Shown: positions 27,701 through 34,990, counted from the first letter of the stretch. The stretch is 50,747 bases of DNA from Acidobacteriota bacterium (GCA_021785495.1 JAJYFB010000007.1:1-50747), one strand, 5' to 3'. The notes: generated by a model from the sequence alone, not told the origin. Program-made: numbers and translations.

Positions 27701-28051
27701 CGCGATCGCGCCGCCTGCGTCGAGCGCTTTCAGACCGTTCCCGAGGTGCAGCTTTTCCTCATCAGCCTGAAGGCCGGAGGCGTGGGCCTCAACCTGACCG
27801 CGGCCGATTATGTCTTCATTCTCGATCCCTGGTGGAACCCGGCCGCCGAAGCGCAGGCCGTCGATCGCACGCACCGCATCGGCCAGCAGCGCCACGTCTT
27901 CGCCTACCGGCTGATTGCGCGCGACACGGTCGAAGAAAAAGTGCTGGAGCTGCAAAAGACCAAGCGGGCTCTGGCCGACGCCATCCTGGGCGGCGCCACC
28001 AGCCTCGTGCGCGACCTGGGCCGCGAGGAGATCGAGTTATTGCTCTCCTGA
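24749..28051 (+). CDS. SNF2/Rad54-family helicase-like ATPase with SWIM zinc finger
   Basis: 1100 residues. The N-terminal SWIM finger is C61-Y-C63...C75-K-H77. A long divergent middle region of about 530 residues follows. The SNF2 ATPase begins at about 635 with LRGYQREGLGWLQFLQ, Walker A DDMGVGKTAQ near 670, the DEAQ box ILDEAQAIKN near 765 and MSGTPVENHIGELWSLFEF. The helicase C domain has IFSQFTSLLDLV, ISLKAGGVGLNLTAADYV, DPWWNPAAEAQAVDRTHRIGQ. These bacterial enzymes translocate on DNA and are linked to transcription or repair. The ATG at 24749 follows a weak GAGTGGGG. It stands alone on its strand. Confidence 0.94.
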   Translation: MQAGPQLAHCFERIVRERGFTYFRQRTVRILAHSATELEAEVRGTEDYRVLLRRKGDEVACYCGCLYFLDHRRPCKHLWAALLAGDAAGTLQNLVPPGGVYSLDVDALLLDLEEEQRNEGGKDAGPLAFALSYRRRSSAPSPLPAWRKALDPLLQPSGPEIEVRFAPRSRWPVGSEVMYVLQRPYAQESEDPTLALFTREPCKAGGWKAPKRLRLMRGQIAELPIEEDRELLALLAGSANTYQSDLHELQNPLRLPRQLAQMLLPRILRTGRCFLSDPGKEMGDAPLVWSDGTAWELVAELRQQDTSSFALQGFFRREAERIEMERAQHVYSGGFLLTDEGMTPVAPETSQRWFYALKKHRAIAIPLDQVSAFLARMMAASDAPKLELPESLGFASCTEPPRPQLHLKRERSAGSKEWFRANLVFEYAGRQIAEHESAPGFLDAEAGRWLRRDREREHAARGELIRLGLVPVEAEWQQPAHWRLFGSRLAQVATELLAAGWRVTAEGRSFRTMSSTRAEIAAGVDWFDLKGEVDYGAGAAAPLPELLAALRKGERTVELGDGSVGLLPEEWLRQFATIGAMGRVEDAAIRFSSAQAGLLDALASARPEIDCDAAFERIREGLRRFERVEPAAQPKGFTGQLRGYQREGLGWLQFLQGFGFGGCLADDMGVGKTAQVLALLETRRMLRVRRKISKPSLAVVPKSLVFNWKQEAERFTPKLRLLDHTGPSREIGRIGDCDLVLTTYGTLRRDIAALQEVAFDYVILDEAQAIKNALTDSAQSARLLRGDHRLAMSGTPVENHIGELWSLFEFLNPGLLGSIAVFQAASANGRAIDDATLALVKRGVRPFILRRTKEEVARDLPPKTEQTLYCELEPRERKLYNQLRQHYRASLLPQIGQEGIAKTRIQVLEALLRLRQAACHPGLVNAEFRDRTSAKLDLLFDQLHDVLEEGHKALIFSQFTSLLDLVRKRLDLQMIPHAYLDGKTRDRAACVERFQTVPEVQLFLISLKAGGVGLNLTAADYVFILDPWWNPAAEAQAVDRTHRIGQQRHVFAYRLIARDTVEEKVLELQKTKRALADAILGGATSLVRDLGREEIELLLS

Positions 28052-28385
28052 CGCAAATCGCCGCGCAAGCCGCCATCTGCGCCGTTGCGCTGCCTGGAAA
28101 CGGCTCTCGAAGCGATCCGCTCGCTGCTCCGCATGTTGATCATATTCGCATTGACATATATATAGGACGGGAATATACTCGATGCAGCAGAAACGATTCG
28201 AGCGCCCATGAACACACGGCAAGGGGTTTTCTTTTCTGCAGCGGTTCCCCGTTTGTTCGCTTCAGGATGAGGCCATCGTTTCCCGTCGCCGTGTTTTTCG
28301 TTGGACCAGAGGACGCGGCAACGGAAGATTGACGAAATGGGCCATCGATCAGCTTTTATACCCAGCAATTGCCGGGAGGTTCGCC
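28052..28385 (+). other. Leader region of the arsC-like gene
   Basis: A 334-bp gap. 28140-28180 is AT-rich and holds the promoter listed separately. A possible 20-codon frame (ATG 28208 to TGA 28270) has no ribosome-binding site and is not supported. Nothing else is recognised. Confidence 0.5.
28151..28179 (+). promoter_or_regulatory. Near-consensus sigma-70 promoter
   Basis: TTGACA (28151-28156), a spacer of exactly 17 nt, then TATACT (28174-28179). The element is AT-rich in a GC-rich surrounding and would start a transcript near 28186, about 200 nt before the arsC-like ATG. Flanking 6-mers atattc and gaatat form an inverted repeat around the core and could hold a repressor, but no operator consensus is certain. 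Confidence 0.75.
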
Positions 28386-28802
28386 ATGCGGACATTCATC
28401 TTTGCCTGCATTCACAATGCGGGGCGGTCGCAAATGTCGGCCGCACTTTTCAATCGTCATGCCGATCCTGCCCGGGCTCGCGCCATCTCCGCCGGCACGC
28501 AGCCTGCCGGGCAGGTTCATCCTGTCGTCGTGGATGCGATGCGCGAGATCGGAATTGACTTGAGCACGGCGAAACCGCAGAAGCTGACGGCGGAACTGGC
28601 TGACGGCGCGGAGATGCTCATCACGATGGGCTGTGGAGACGAGTGCCCATATGTTGCCGGCGTGCGCCGCGAAGACTGGCCGCTTCCCGATCCCAAAGGA
28701 CAGGGAATGGCAGATGTTCGCCGGACGCGCGATGAGATTGAAGCGCGCGTTCTGGGGCTTTTGAAGGGGGAAAATCTCTTGCTGAATCCGAAGATCTCTT
28801 GA
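28386..28802 (+). CDS. Low-molecular-weight phosphatase-like arsenate reductase
   Basis: 138 residues from ATG 28386, with GGGAGG at 6 nt. The active-site loop is C8-IHNAG-R14-S, the CX5R signature of low-molecular-weight tyrosine phosphatases and of the arsenate reductases derived from them. The pair C83/C87 in MGCGDECP and the aspartate loop DWPLPDPKG match the ArsC branch, which reduces arsenate using thioredoxin or a low-molecular-weight thiol. The spacing MGCGDxCP resembles the thiol-transferase-type enzymes more than the Bacillus type. No arsR, arsB or acr3 gene is next to it, so a true role in arsenic resistance is not proven; a protein phosphatase role remains possible. Confidence 0.85.
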   Translation: MRTFIFACIHNAGRSQMSAALFNRHADPARARAISAGTQPAGQVHPVVVDAMREIGIDLSTAKPQKLTAELADGAEMLITMGCGDECPYVAGVRREDWPLPDPKGQGMADVRRTRDEIEARVLGLLKGENLLLNPKIS

Positions 28803-29159
28803 TCCGGTCGCCACAGCCGGCCGCCACGTTCATCCTCCCCATCAGCACGTGTTGCGGAAATGAGAAAAGAAAATCATGATCGCCCGTATCGCCTCCATTC
28901 CCCCGCAGGAAGAAGACCGGCAGTGCAGTGTGCCTTTTCTGCGCATGCGTCTAGGATCGATCTACATCTATTCCATCGTGATTCCTATAGACATTTCGAT
29001 CCATGGCAGTGACTCGAATCACTGATTTCTGTTTGCATTTCGGCGATACACTGGGCGTATGAGCAGACAGGCGTGGCGCATTTTTGCTTTTCGAGGAAAT
29101 TTCCGGCAAGACGAATGAGCTCATGGCCATGCTTCTCCTGCTTCAATTGGAGGAACGTG
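28803..29159 (+). other. Intergenic region with one possible small ORF
   Basis: A 357-bp gap. A 49-codon frame runs from ATG 28876 to TGA 29025 and encodes MIARIASIPPQEEDRQCSV and onward with a hydrophobic tail (SIYIYSIVIPIDIS). It has a weak purine-rich stretch upstream and no known relative, so I do not call it a gene. The rest holds the leader of the following lipoprotein. Confidence 0.35.
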
Positions 29160-30614
29160 ATGCACCCACAAAAGTTCGGATTCTTGCTCCGCCCAACCCC
29201 TCTCATCCTCGCCAGCGCCTGTCTTGCCTTCGTCTCGACGGCGGCCCTGAACGGGTGCGGCGGAGCTGCGGGTATGTCGGGAAGCTCCACATCGACAACC
29301 TCGACCATCCCCGCTGCGACCACCGCGGTTCAGGTCAACATGGGCGACTCGCCCGCCGACTGGATGCTGGGCTTTTCCATGAGCATCGGTTCGATGACGC
29401 TCACCGGCAGCAACGGCAGCGCGACGGTGGTCTCCAGCCCGATAGAGATGGAGATGACGCACCTGATGGGCGCCATGCAGCCGCTGGCCATGGTGAGCGC
29501 GCCGCAGGGCAGTTACACCGGGGCGACGGTAATGATTGAGTCGGCCACCGTCACGTACGTAAGCCCGACGACGAAGACCGTGACGCAGCAGACGATCCAG
29601 GGGCCGATGACCGTCAATGTCACGTTTCCTTCCTCCGTCACCGTCGGCTCGACGCCGATGGCCATGAACTTCGATCTCAACCTTGCGAGTTCCATCACAG
29701 GCACAGCGGGCAGCCTGACGATGAGCCCCGTGTTTGAGATGACCTCCGGTTTGCAGGGCTCCGGCAACGCGGCCGATTACGCCGATGGCGGCATTGGCGA
29801 GATGATGGGCTCGATCTCCAGCGTCAGCGGCAGTTCCTTCTCGATGACTTCTCTCGAGTCGGCGGGAACCTTCACCTTCGCGACAAACTCCTCGACGGTC
29901 TTCGACAACACCACGATGGGCGGCATGAGCAGCGGCATGCTTGTCATGGTGGACGCCACGCTGCAATCCGATGGGTCGCTGATGGCGACGAAGGTCGAGT
30001 CGATGGCCGGCTCGGGCGGCATGATGGGCGGCGGCATCATTACGGCAGCGACATCGTCCTCGCTGACGCTCGTGATGCAGAACGGCGTGGGCAATGGCAT
30101 GATGTCGTCGTTCCTGGCCGATGGCGTGACGGTGAATCTGAATGCGAGCACGACCTACCAGATCGACGAGGACGGCGTCGATCTGTCCAGCCTCCCATTC
30201 ACGCCCGCCTTCGATGCGAGCCACATTTACGCCGGCCAGAGCGTCATGCCCGTCAGTTCCGGCGGCATGATGGGCAGCTCGGGCGGCATGATGGGCGGCG
30301 GGATGATGAGTGGCGTGTCGATGGCGGGCAGCCTGACGGCTTCGGGACTCTGGCTCGTGCCGCAGGGGCTCAGCGGAACTCCGTCGGCGGCGCTGACGGG
30401 CGGCGCGGCGGCGAACTTCACCATGGCCCTGCCGTCGGACTCGGCCTTCACCTCGCTGACAGGCGCGACAAGCGTCACCGTCTACCAGCAGGCGAGCACG
30501 ATCATGGAAGGCGGATCGACCATTGCCAGCGGCGCCGCCATGCACGCCTACGGGCTGCTCTTCGACGACGGCGGCCAGTGGAAGATGGTCGCCATGCGCC
30601 TGGGCGCGAACTGA
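29160..30614 (+). CDS. Met/Gly-rich lipoprotein, DUF4382- and DUF5666-like
   Basis: 484 residues from ATG 29160, with GGAGG at 7 nt. The signal peptide ends in the lipobox ALNGC, so it should be lipid-anchored. Residues about 50-190 resemble DUF4382 (VQVNMGDSPADWMLGFSM ... IGSMTLTG), and the middle resembles DUF5666 repeats (ISSVSGSSFSMTSLESAG, TFTFATNSSTVFDN). It is unusually methionine-rich, with clusters such as GGMMGGG, GGMMGSSGGMMGGGMMSG and MGGMSSGM. Met clusters can bind Cu(I) or Ag(I), but this is only a possibility. It is followed by a 13-bp hairpin. Confidence 0.78.
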   Translation: MHPQKFGFLLRPTPLILASACLAFVSTAALNGCGGAAGMSGSSTSTTSTIPAATTAVQVNMGDSPADWMLGFSMSIGSMTLTGSNGSATVVSSPIEMEMTHLMGAMQPLAMVSAPQGSYTGATVMIESATVTYVSPTTKTVTQQTIQGPMTVNVTFPSSVTVGSTPMAMNFDLNLASSITGTAGSLTMSPVFEMTSGLQGSGNAADYADGGIGEMMGSISSVSGSSFSMTSLESAGTFTFATNSSTVFDNTTMGGMSSGMLVMVDATLQSDGSLMATKVESMAGSGGMMGGGIITAATSSSLTLVMQNGVGNGMMSSFLADGVTVNLNASTTYQIDEDGVDLSSLPFTPAFDASHIYAGQSVMPVSSGGMMGSSGGMMGGGMMSGVSMAGSLTASGLWLVPQGLSGTPSAALTGGAAANFTMALPSDSAFTSLTGATSVTVYQQASTIMEGGSTIASGAAMHAYGLLFDDGGQWKMVAMRLGAN

Positions 30615-30673
30615 ACTGCGCCAGCCTCGCCGCTACTTGCTGACCCGGCCCCAAACTGTACGACGAAGGGGCG

Positions 30674-30706
30674 CCATCCAAACCGTGTTCCTTACGGTTT
30701 GGATGG
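30674..30706 (+). terminator. Hairpin after the Met-rich lipoprotein
   Basis: A perfect 13-bp stem (ccatccaaaccgt / acggtttggatgg) closes a 7-nt loop 60 nt after the lipoprotein stop. No long T tract follows, so it may act as a transcript-end stabiliser or a Rho-aided terminator. Confidence 0.6.
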
Positions 30707-30756
30707 GAAGGCATGGACTCATCTTTATGGACCGGATCAAGAATGCGGCAACTGGT

Positions 30757-30909
30757 GAGCCACTTGCAAAATTCAGTTCCGGTGTATTCTGCGAGAAGAA
30801 AAATCTCCCGCAGGGGCTAAAGCCCCATTCATTCCAGGTATTTTACGGCACGACTGAAGTCGTGCCCTTTCAAATCCAGCGATCATCGATTGAATTTTGC
30901 AAGTGGCTC
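30757..30909. repeat. 153-bp palindromic element with 19-bp perfect terminal inverted repeats
   Basis: The outer arms are gagccacttgcaaaattca (30757-30775) and its exact complement at 30891-30909. Inside are two compact hairpins: ggggct-aa-agcccc (30813-30826) and ggcacgact-ga-agtcgtgcc (30847-30866). The inner hairpins resemble intergenic motifs I remember from Acidobacteria, but that is memory, not a search. It codes for nothing and could be a MITE- or REP-like unit. Confidence 0.72.
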
Positions 30910-30972
30910 TGGTGAGCCTTGCGTCTGCGGCTGTACACTGCCTACAACCGCTTGACCACCGTTCCCGGCTCC

Positions 30973-31908
30973 ATGAAGCAGACCTTCACCCGCCTCGCGT
31001 TGACCCTGCCTGTTGTCTGGCTGGTGGTTTCACTCGTCTTCCTGCTGATTCATCTGGTTCCGGGCGACCCGGTGCAGATGATGCTCGGCGAAGGGGCTTC
31101 GCCGGCGGATCTGGCCACGCTGCGGCACCAGCTCGGTCTCGATCAGCCGCTCGGAACGCAATACATTCACTACTGGAGCGGGGTTCTGCGCGGCGATCTG
31201 GGCGTGTCCATCCGCCTGCACGATTCGGTGGCGCACCTGATCGCGCAGCGCTATCCGTACACGCTGGCGCTTACCGTGGCGGCGCTCGCGCTCGGATTGC
31301 ACCTGGCCTTGCCGGCCGGCGTTCTGGCCGCCGTGCGGCGCGGACGCGGCGTCGACCAGCTTCTCTCCGTGGTTTCGCTCTTCGGGCTTTCGGTTCCGGG
31401 TATCGCGCTGGGACCGGTGCTGATTCTTGTCTTTTCCATCGGCCTCGGCTGGCTTCCCGTCTCCGGCGCAAACGCGGGAGGCGCGGCGGCCATCGATTGG
31501 CGCTACCTTGTTCTGCCGGCCGTGACGATGGGCGCGTCGCTGGCTGCGATCCTGACGCGCATGGTGCGCACGGCGATGCTCGAAGAGCTGGGCCAGGACT
31601 ACATCCGCACCGCCCGCGCCAAAGGACTCAGCGAGCGGGCCGTCGTCTGGCGGCACGCCCTGCCGAATGCGCTGGCGCCGATCGTCACCGTCGTCGGGCT
31701 GCAATTCGGCGCGCTGCTGGCCGGCGCGATTGTCACCGAAAAAATCTTCAGTTGGCCGGGGCTGGGCCGCCTGGCGGTCGATGCCATCTCCAACCGCGAT
31801 TACGCGCTGGTGCAGGGCTGTCTGCTGGCCATCGGCCTGACCTACGTTCTGGTCAATTTCCTCACCGATCTGGTCTACCAGTGGATCAACCCGCGGATGG
31901 GCGGATAG
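30973..31908 (+). CDS. DppB/OppB-type ABC transporter permease
   Basis: A 311-residue inner-membrane permease with six helices. The family entry motif VSLVFLLIHLVPGDPVQ, HQLGLDQPLGTQYIHYW, GDLGVSI and the ATPase-contacting EAA-type loop DYIRTARAKGLSERAVVWRHALPNAL are all clear. The end motif YVLVNFLTDLVYQWINPR is typical. The ATG at 30973 fits family length, though its Shine-Dalgarno is weak; a TTG at 30919 would add 18 residues. It should import peptides, nickel or similar solutes. The usual DppC, ATPase and solute-binding genes are not next to it; the only binding protein in the window lies 21 kb away. Confidence 0.9.
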   Translation: MKQTFTRLALTLPVVWLVVSLVFLLIHLVPGDPVQMMLGEGASPADLATLRHQLGLDQPLGTQYIHYWSGVLRGDLGVSIRLHDSVAHLIAQRYPYTLALTVAALALGLHLALPAGVLAAVRRGRGVDQLLSVVSLFGLSVPGIALGPVLILVFSIGLGWLPVSGANAGGAAAIDWRYLVLPAVTMGASLAAILTRMVRTAMLEELGQDYIRTARAKGLSERAVVWRHALPNALAPIVTVVGLQFGALLAGAIVTEKIFSWPGLGRLAVDAISNRDYALVQGCLLAIGLTYVLVNFLTDLVYQWINPRMGG

Positions 31909-31950
31909 GGGAACACAACCACTTCCGCCGAGCGGGCGAAAAATAGTAAC

Positions 31951-31995
31951 GTTAAATAAGAAATTTATTTAACTATGGTTAACTATCTGTGGCAT
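31951..31995 (+). promoter_or_regulatory. Palindromic AT-rich operator-like site upstream of the Nramp gene
   Basis: A 23-bp inverted repeat (gttaaataa-gaaat-ttatttaac, 31951-31973) with perfect 9-bp arms overlaps a second smaller dyad, ttaac-tatg-gttaa (31969-31982). It stands 60-80 bp before the transporter start in otherwise GC-rich DNA. Metal-responsive DtxR/MntR-type repressors bind such dyads in front of Nramp genes; the exact regulator is not known. Confidence 0.6.
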
Positions 31996-32033
31996 ACTAT
32001 GGTTGAGGAGGGGCGATTCCGCCGATCCAGACC

Positions 32034-33368
32034 ATGTGTACCGACGCCATCAACCGCATCCTCGTTCCCGATCCCTCGCTCCCCGAAGTGCATGCCAGCG
32101 TGCGCATCTCCCGTTCGCCCGCCTTCTGGCGGCGGCTGGCCGGCTTTGTCGGCCCCGGCTTTCTGATCGCGGTCGGCTACATGGACCCAGGCAATTGGGC
32201 TACGGACATCGCTGGAGGCTCGGAGTTCGGCTACACGTTGCTCTTTGTAGTCATGCTCTCGAATCTGATGGCGGTTCTGCTGCAAAGCCTCGCGCTCAAG
32301 CTCGGCATCGCCACGGACCGCGACCTGGCGCAGCTTTGTCGCACACAGTATGGCCGGCGCGTGAGCCAGGCGCTCTGGATCGGGGCCGAGATCGCCATTG
32401 CCGCCTGCGATCTGGCCGAAGTGGTCGGCTCGGCCATCGCGCTCCAGTTGCTCTTTCACATTCCGCTGCTGGCGGGCGTGGCCGTCACCGGCCTGGACGT
32501 GATCCTGATCCTTTTGCTCGAACGCTGGGGCTTTCGCTATCTGGAGTCGCTGGTCATCGCCCTGATCGGCACGATCGTCGTGCTTTTCGCCGCGCAGATG
32601 CTGCTCTCGCGGCCCGACTACTGGCCGGCGCTGACGGCCTTGTTCGTGCCCTCGACGTCGATCGTCGCCAGCCCCACCATGCTCTACATCGCCATCGGCA
32701 TCCTGGGCGCCACGGTGATGCCGCACAACCTCTATCTGCACTCGTCGATCGTGCAGAGCCGCAATTACTCGCGTTCCACGGAGGGCAAGCGCGAGGCCAT
32801 TCATTTCGCGAACATCGATTCGGCCCTGGCGCTGACCATCGCGCTGTTCGTCAACGCGGCCATTCTCATCGTCGCCGCCGCCGTCTTCTATCGCCACGGC
32901 TACTTCCAGGTGGCCGCGATTCAGGACGCCTTCAAGCTGCTCAGCCCGCTGGTCGGAGCGGGCGCGGCCAGCACGCTCTTCGCCGTCGCCCTGCTGGCCA
33001 GCGGCCAGAACTCCTCGCTGACCGGAACCCTGGCCGGGCAGGTCGTGATGGAGGGCTTTGTTCACCTGCGCGTCTCGCCCTGGCTGCGGCGGCTGATCAC
33101 CCGCTCGCTGGCCATCGTGCCCACGCTCTTTGTGGTCGCCTTCACGGGCGAACAGGGCACCGAAAAGCTGCTCATCCTCAGCCAGGTGATTCTCTCGCTG
33201 CAACTGAGCTTTGCCGTGGTTCCGCTGGTTCTGTTCACCGGAAACCGCAAGCTGATGGGCGAGTTCACAAACGCCCGCTGGCTGCAGGCGCTGGCCTGGA
33301 CGGTGGCCGTTCTGATCGCCGGCCTGAACGCCTGGCTGCTCGTACAAACCGCCATCGGGCGCAACTGA
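32034..33368 (+). CDS. mntH: Nramp-family divalent metal transporter (MntH-like)
   Basis: 444 residues and about 11 helices. The metal-binding DPGNW motif of TM1 lies in GYMDPGNWATDIAGG, and TM6 carries MPHNLYLHSSIVQSR. Both define Nramp proton-coupled Mn2+/Fe2+ importers. GASTLFAVALLASGQNSSLTGTLAGQVVMEGF is also a family signature region. The ATG at 32034 has no near Shine-Dalgarno; GAGGAGGGG lies about 20 nt upstream, next to an in-frame ATT codon (six codons earlier) that is preceded by an in-frame TGA. The true start is therefore slightly uncertain. The upstream palindrome suggests metal-dependent control. Confidence 0.92.
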   Translation: MCTDAINRILVPDPSLPEVHASVRISRSPAFWRRLAGFVGPGFLIAVGYMDPGNWATDIAGGSEFGYTLLFVVMLSNLMAVLLQSLALKLGIATDRDLAQLCRTQYGRRVSQALWIGAEIAIAACDLAEVVGSAIALQLLFHIPLLAGVAVTGLDVILILLLERWGFRYLESLVIALIGTIVVLFAAQMLLSRPDYWPALTALFVPSTSIVASPTMLYIAIGILGATVMPHNLYLHSSIVQSRNYSRSTEGKREAIHFANIDSALALTIALFVNAAILIVAAAVFYRHGYFQVAAIQDAFKLLSPLVGAGAASTLFAVALLASGQNSSLTGTLAGQVVMEGFVHLRVSPWLRRLITRSLAIVPTLFVVAFTGEQGTEKLLILSQVILSLQLSFAVVPLVLFTGNRKLMGEFTNARWLQALAWTVAVLIAGLNAWLLVQTAIGRN

Positions 33369-33517
33369 GTCTTCCCCTCCACTGCCGCGTCCCGGTTGCC
33401 GCTTGCGCACAGCGCGCAGGTGGTGGCCGGGCGCAATTGTGATTCGTTTCCGTGTGTCATGCACGATGGGCGCGGGAATCCGCCAGGCTGGCCGCGCCCG
33501 TGCCGTACTCTTTTTCC

Positions 33518-34609
33518 ATGGGGAAGCAGGAACCAGAGGGTGCGAAGATCGCCGTGTTGCGCGACAGCCTGTTGCAGTGGTACGTCGAGCATCGTCGTGA
33601 CCTGCCCTGGCGACGGCGCACGGATCCTTACGCAATCTGGGTTTCCGAAGTCATGCTGCTGCAAACGCGCGTGGCCGTTGTGGTCGATCGCTACCGGGAG
33701 TTCATGGCCCGCTTTCCCACGCTGATTGCGCTGGCGCTGGCCAGCGAAGATGAGGTGCTGGCGCTCTGGAGCGGACTGGGCTACTACCGCCGCGCGCGCC
33801 TGCTGCACCGGGCGGCGCAGTTCGTGGCCGAGCGGCTGGGCGGCAATCTGCCGGCAAGTGCCGCGCAGCTGCGCGCGCTGCCGGGCATTGGCGCGTATAC
33901 GGCGGCGGCCATCGCCAGCATCGCCTACGGCGAGCCGGTGGCCGTCGTCGACGGCAATGTCGAGAGGGTCATCTGCCGGCTGGCCGGATGGGCGGCCGGC
34001 GGCCGCAACGGCGAAGGCGCCAGGCTGCGCCGAAAGATCGAACAGCGCGCCGGGCAATGGCTCGATCCGGCCCGGTCCGGCGACTGGAACCAGGCGATGA
34101 TGGAGCTGGGCGCGACGCTTTGCACGCCGCGCAATCCGCAGTGCCTTGTCTGCCCGCTGGCCGCCTGCTGCCGGACGCGCGGCGAGCATGAAACCGCCGC
34201 CCGGCCTCCGATGGTCAGCCGCACCGTGGGCTACGCGCTGGTCGTGCGCGCGCCGGCCCCGGGGCCGGGCGGCCGCGTGGTGCTGCTGGAGCAGCGCCCC
34301 GCGGAACAGCCGGTGATGCCGGGACTATGGGAGCTGCCTGCGCTGATCGACGCCGAGACGCCCCCCGAAGAGCTGCGCATGACCCTGCGGCACGCCATCC
34401 TGCAGGTCAATTATTTTGTGCGCATCCGCACTCTTCACGAGGACAGGGTCGAGGCGCTGACGGCCAAGAGCGGCCAGCGCCGCTGGACGCCGCTCGACGA
34501 GGCCGCCCGGTTGCCGCTCACCGGCCTGGCGCGCAAGGTGCTGATGCGCGCCCATCTGCTGCCTGCGCCGCGCATCGAGACCAGCGCGCCTGCGCAAGAC
34601 GCGGATTGA
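33518..34609 (+). CDS. mutY: A/G-specific adenine DNA glycosylase
   Basis: Removes adenine mispaired with 8-oxoguanine in base-excision repair. The helix-hairpin-helix region LPGIGAYTAAAIASIAYG and the catalytic Asp in VVDGNVERV are visible, with WVSEVMLLQTRV and ALWSGLGYYRRARLL. The four-cysteine Fe-S loop is C-x6-C-x2-C-x5-C in CTPRNPQCLVCPLAACC. The C-terminal Nudix-like domain (PVMPGLWELPA, HAILQVNYFVRI) reads 8-oxoG. Length 363 residues from ATG 33518; longer frames upstream lack support. It follows the Nramp gene by 149 bp. Confidence 0.95.
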   Translation: MGKQEPEGAKIAVLRDSLLQWYVEHRRDLPWRRRTDPYAIWVSEVMLLQTRVAVVVDRYREFMARFPTLIALALASEDEVLALWSGLGYYRRARLLHRAAQFVAERLGGNLPASAAQLRALPGIGAYTAAAIASIAYGEPVAVVDGNVERVICRLAGWAAGGRNGEGARLRRKIEQRAGQWLDPARSGDWNQAMMELGATLCTPRNPQCLVCPLAACCRTRGEHETAARPPMVSRTVGYALVVRAPAPGPGGRVVLLEQRPAEQPVMPGLWELPALIDAETPPEELRMTLRHAILQVNYFVRIRTLHEDRVEALTAKSGQRRWTPLDEAARLPLTGLARKVLMRAHLLPAPRIETSAPAQDAD

Positions 34610-34637
34610 CCGGGTCCGGCCGTTTCCCTTCCGTCTC

Positions 34638-34677
34638 GATGTCCGTCGCTGGACGGTGATGTCCGTCGCTGGACGGT
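34638..34677. repeat. Two exact tandem copies of a 20-bp palindromic unit
   Basis: gatgtccgtcgctggacggt is present at 34638-34657 and again at 34658-34677. Each copy can fold as a small hairpin (gtcc...ggac). Two copies are too few for CRISPR. The placement 28 bp after mutY suggests a transcript-end element. Confidence 0.7.
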
Positions 34678-34765
34678 GTGGATCGACTTGTTTTCGGCCT
34701 CTGCATGCGGTTTTGGCACACATGGGCGAGCGAAACGACTTGAATGCACCCACTTTCGGTCAATT

Positions 34766-34794
34766 TTGAGGCAAAGTCACCACTAAAGTACTAT
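34766..34794 (+). promoter_or_regulatory. Sigma-70-like promoter of the ATPase-Ig/tonB operon
   Basis: TTGAGG (34766-34771), 17-nt spacer, TACTAT (34789-34794). It predicts a start near 34801 and a leader of about 228 nt. A second possible -10 (TAGAAT near 34840) has a poor -35. Confidence 0.5.
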
Positions 34795-34851
34795 TTCTAT
34801 TGTCATTCTGTGTGATTTAAGTAAATTCTCACGCTCGGTAGAATCGTTTCG

Positions 34852-34990
34852 GGTTGAGAGAACCACGGATGGCCGCACCGCTGGGCCACAAGCACGGTCT
34901 CAACCGGGGACCAGCCCGCAGCAGAGGACGCAGGGAACCGTTGGACAGCCGGACAATTCCGGCGCGCGGGCTCCCAGGCGCGGTTCTTTT
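34852..34990 (+). ncRNA. Structured 5' leader, candidate cis-regulatory RNA
   Basis: The arms ggttgaga (34852-34859) and tctcaacc (34898-34905) form an 8-bp stem enclosing a 38-nt loop with further ggcc pairing. Downstream, a second hairpin around gccgga-caat-tccggc is embedded between gaaccg and cggttc and runs into TTTT at about 34990, 39 nt before the ATG. That resembles an aptamer-plus-terminator layout. It does not match c-di-GMP, TPP, cobalamin, SAM or glycine riboswitch core sequences as I know them, so the class is unassigned. Confidence 0.4.

Larger units (their letters stand above)
30615..30972. other. Intergenic region holding a hairpin and a palindromic repeat element
   Basis: The 358-bp gap contains the terminator-like hairpin at 30674-30706 and the 153-bp inverted-repeat element at 30757-30909, both listed separately. 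No coding sequence is supported here. Confidence 0.6.

Noticed and set aside
31983-33635. Long minus-strand frame (550 codons) opposite the Nramp gene
   Set aside because: The plus strand encodes an unmistakable Nramp transporter; the antisense product is rich in Arg/Gly/Gln/Asp and shows no motif.
34638-34677. Possible CRISPR array
   Set aside because: Only two copies, directly adjoining with no spacer, and no cas gene nearby.
34852-34990. Cyclic-di-GMP (GEMM) riboswitch
   Set aside because: The CACGCACAGGGCAAACC core and the tetraloop-receptor sequences are missing; only a general stem structure remains.
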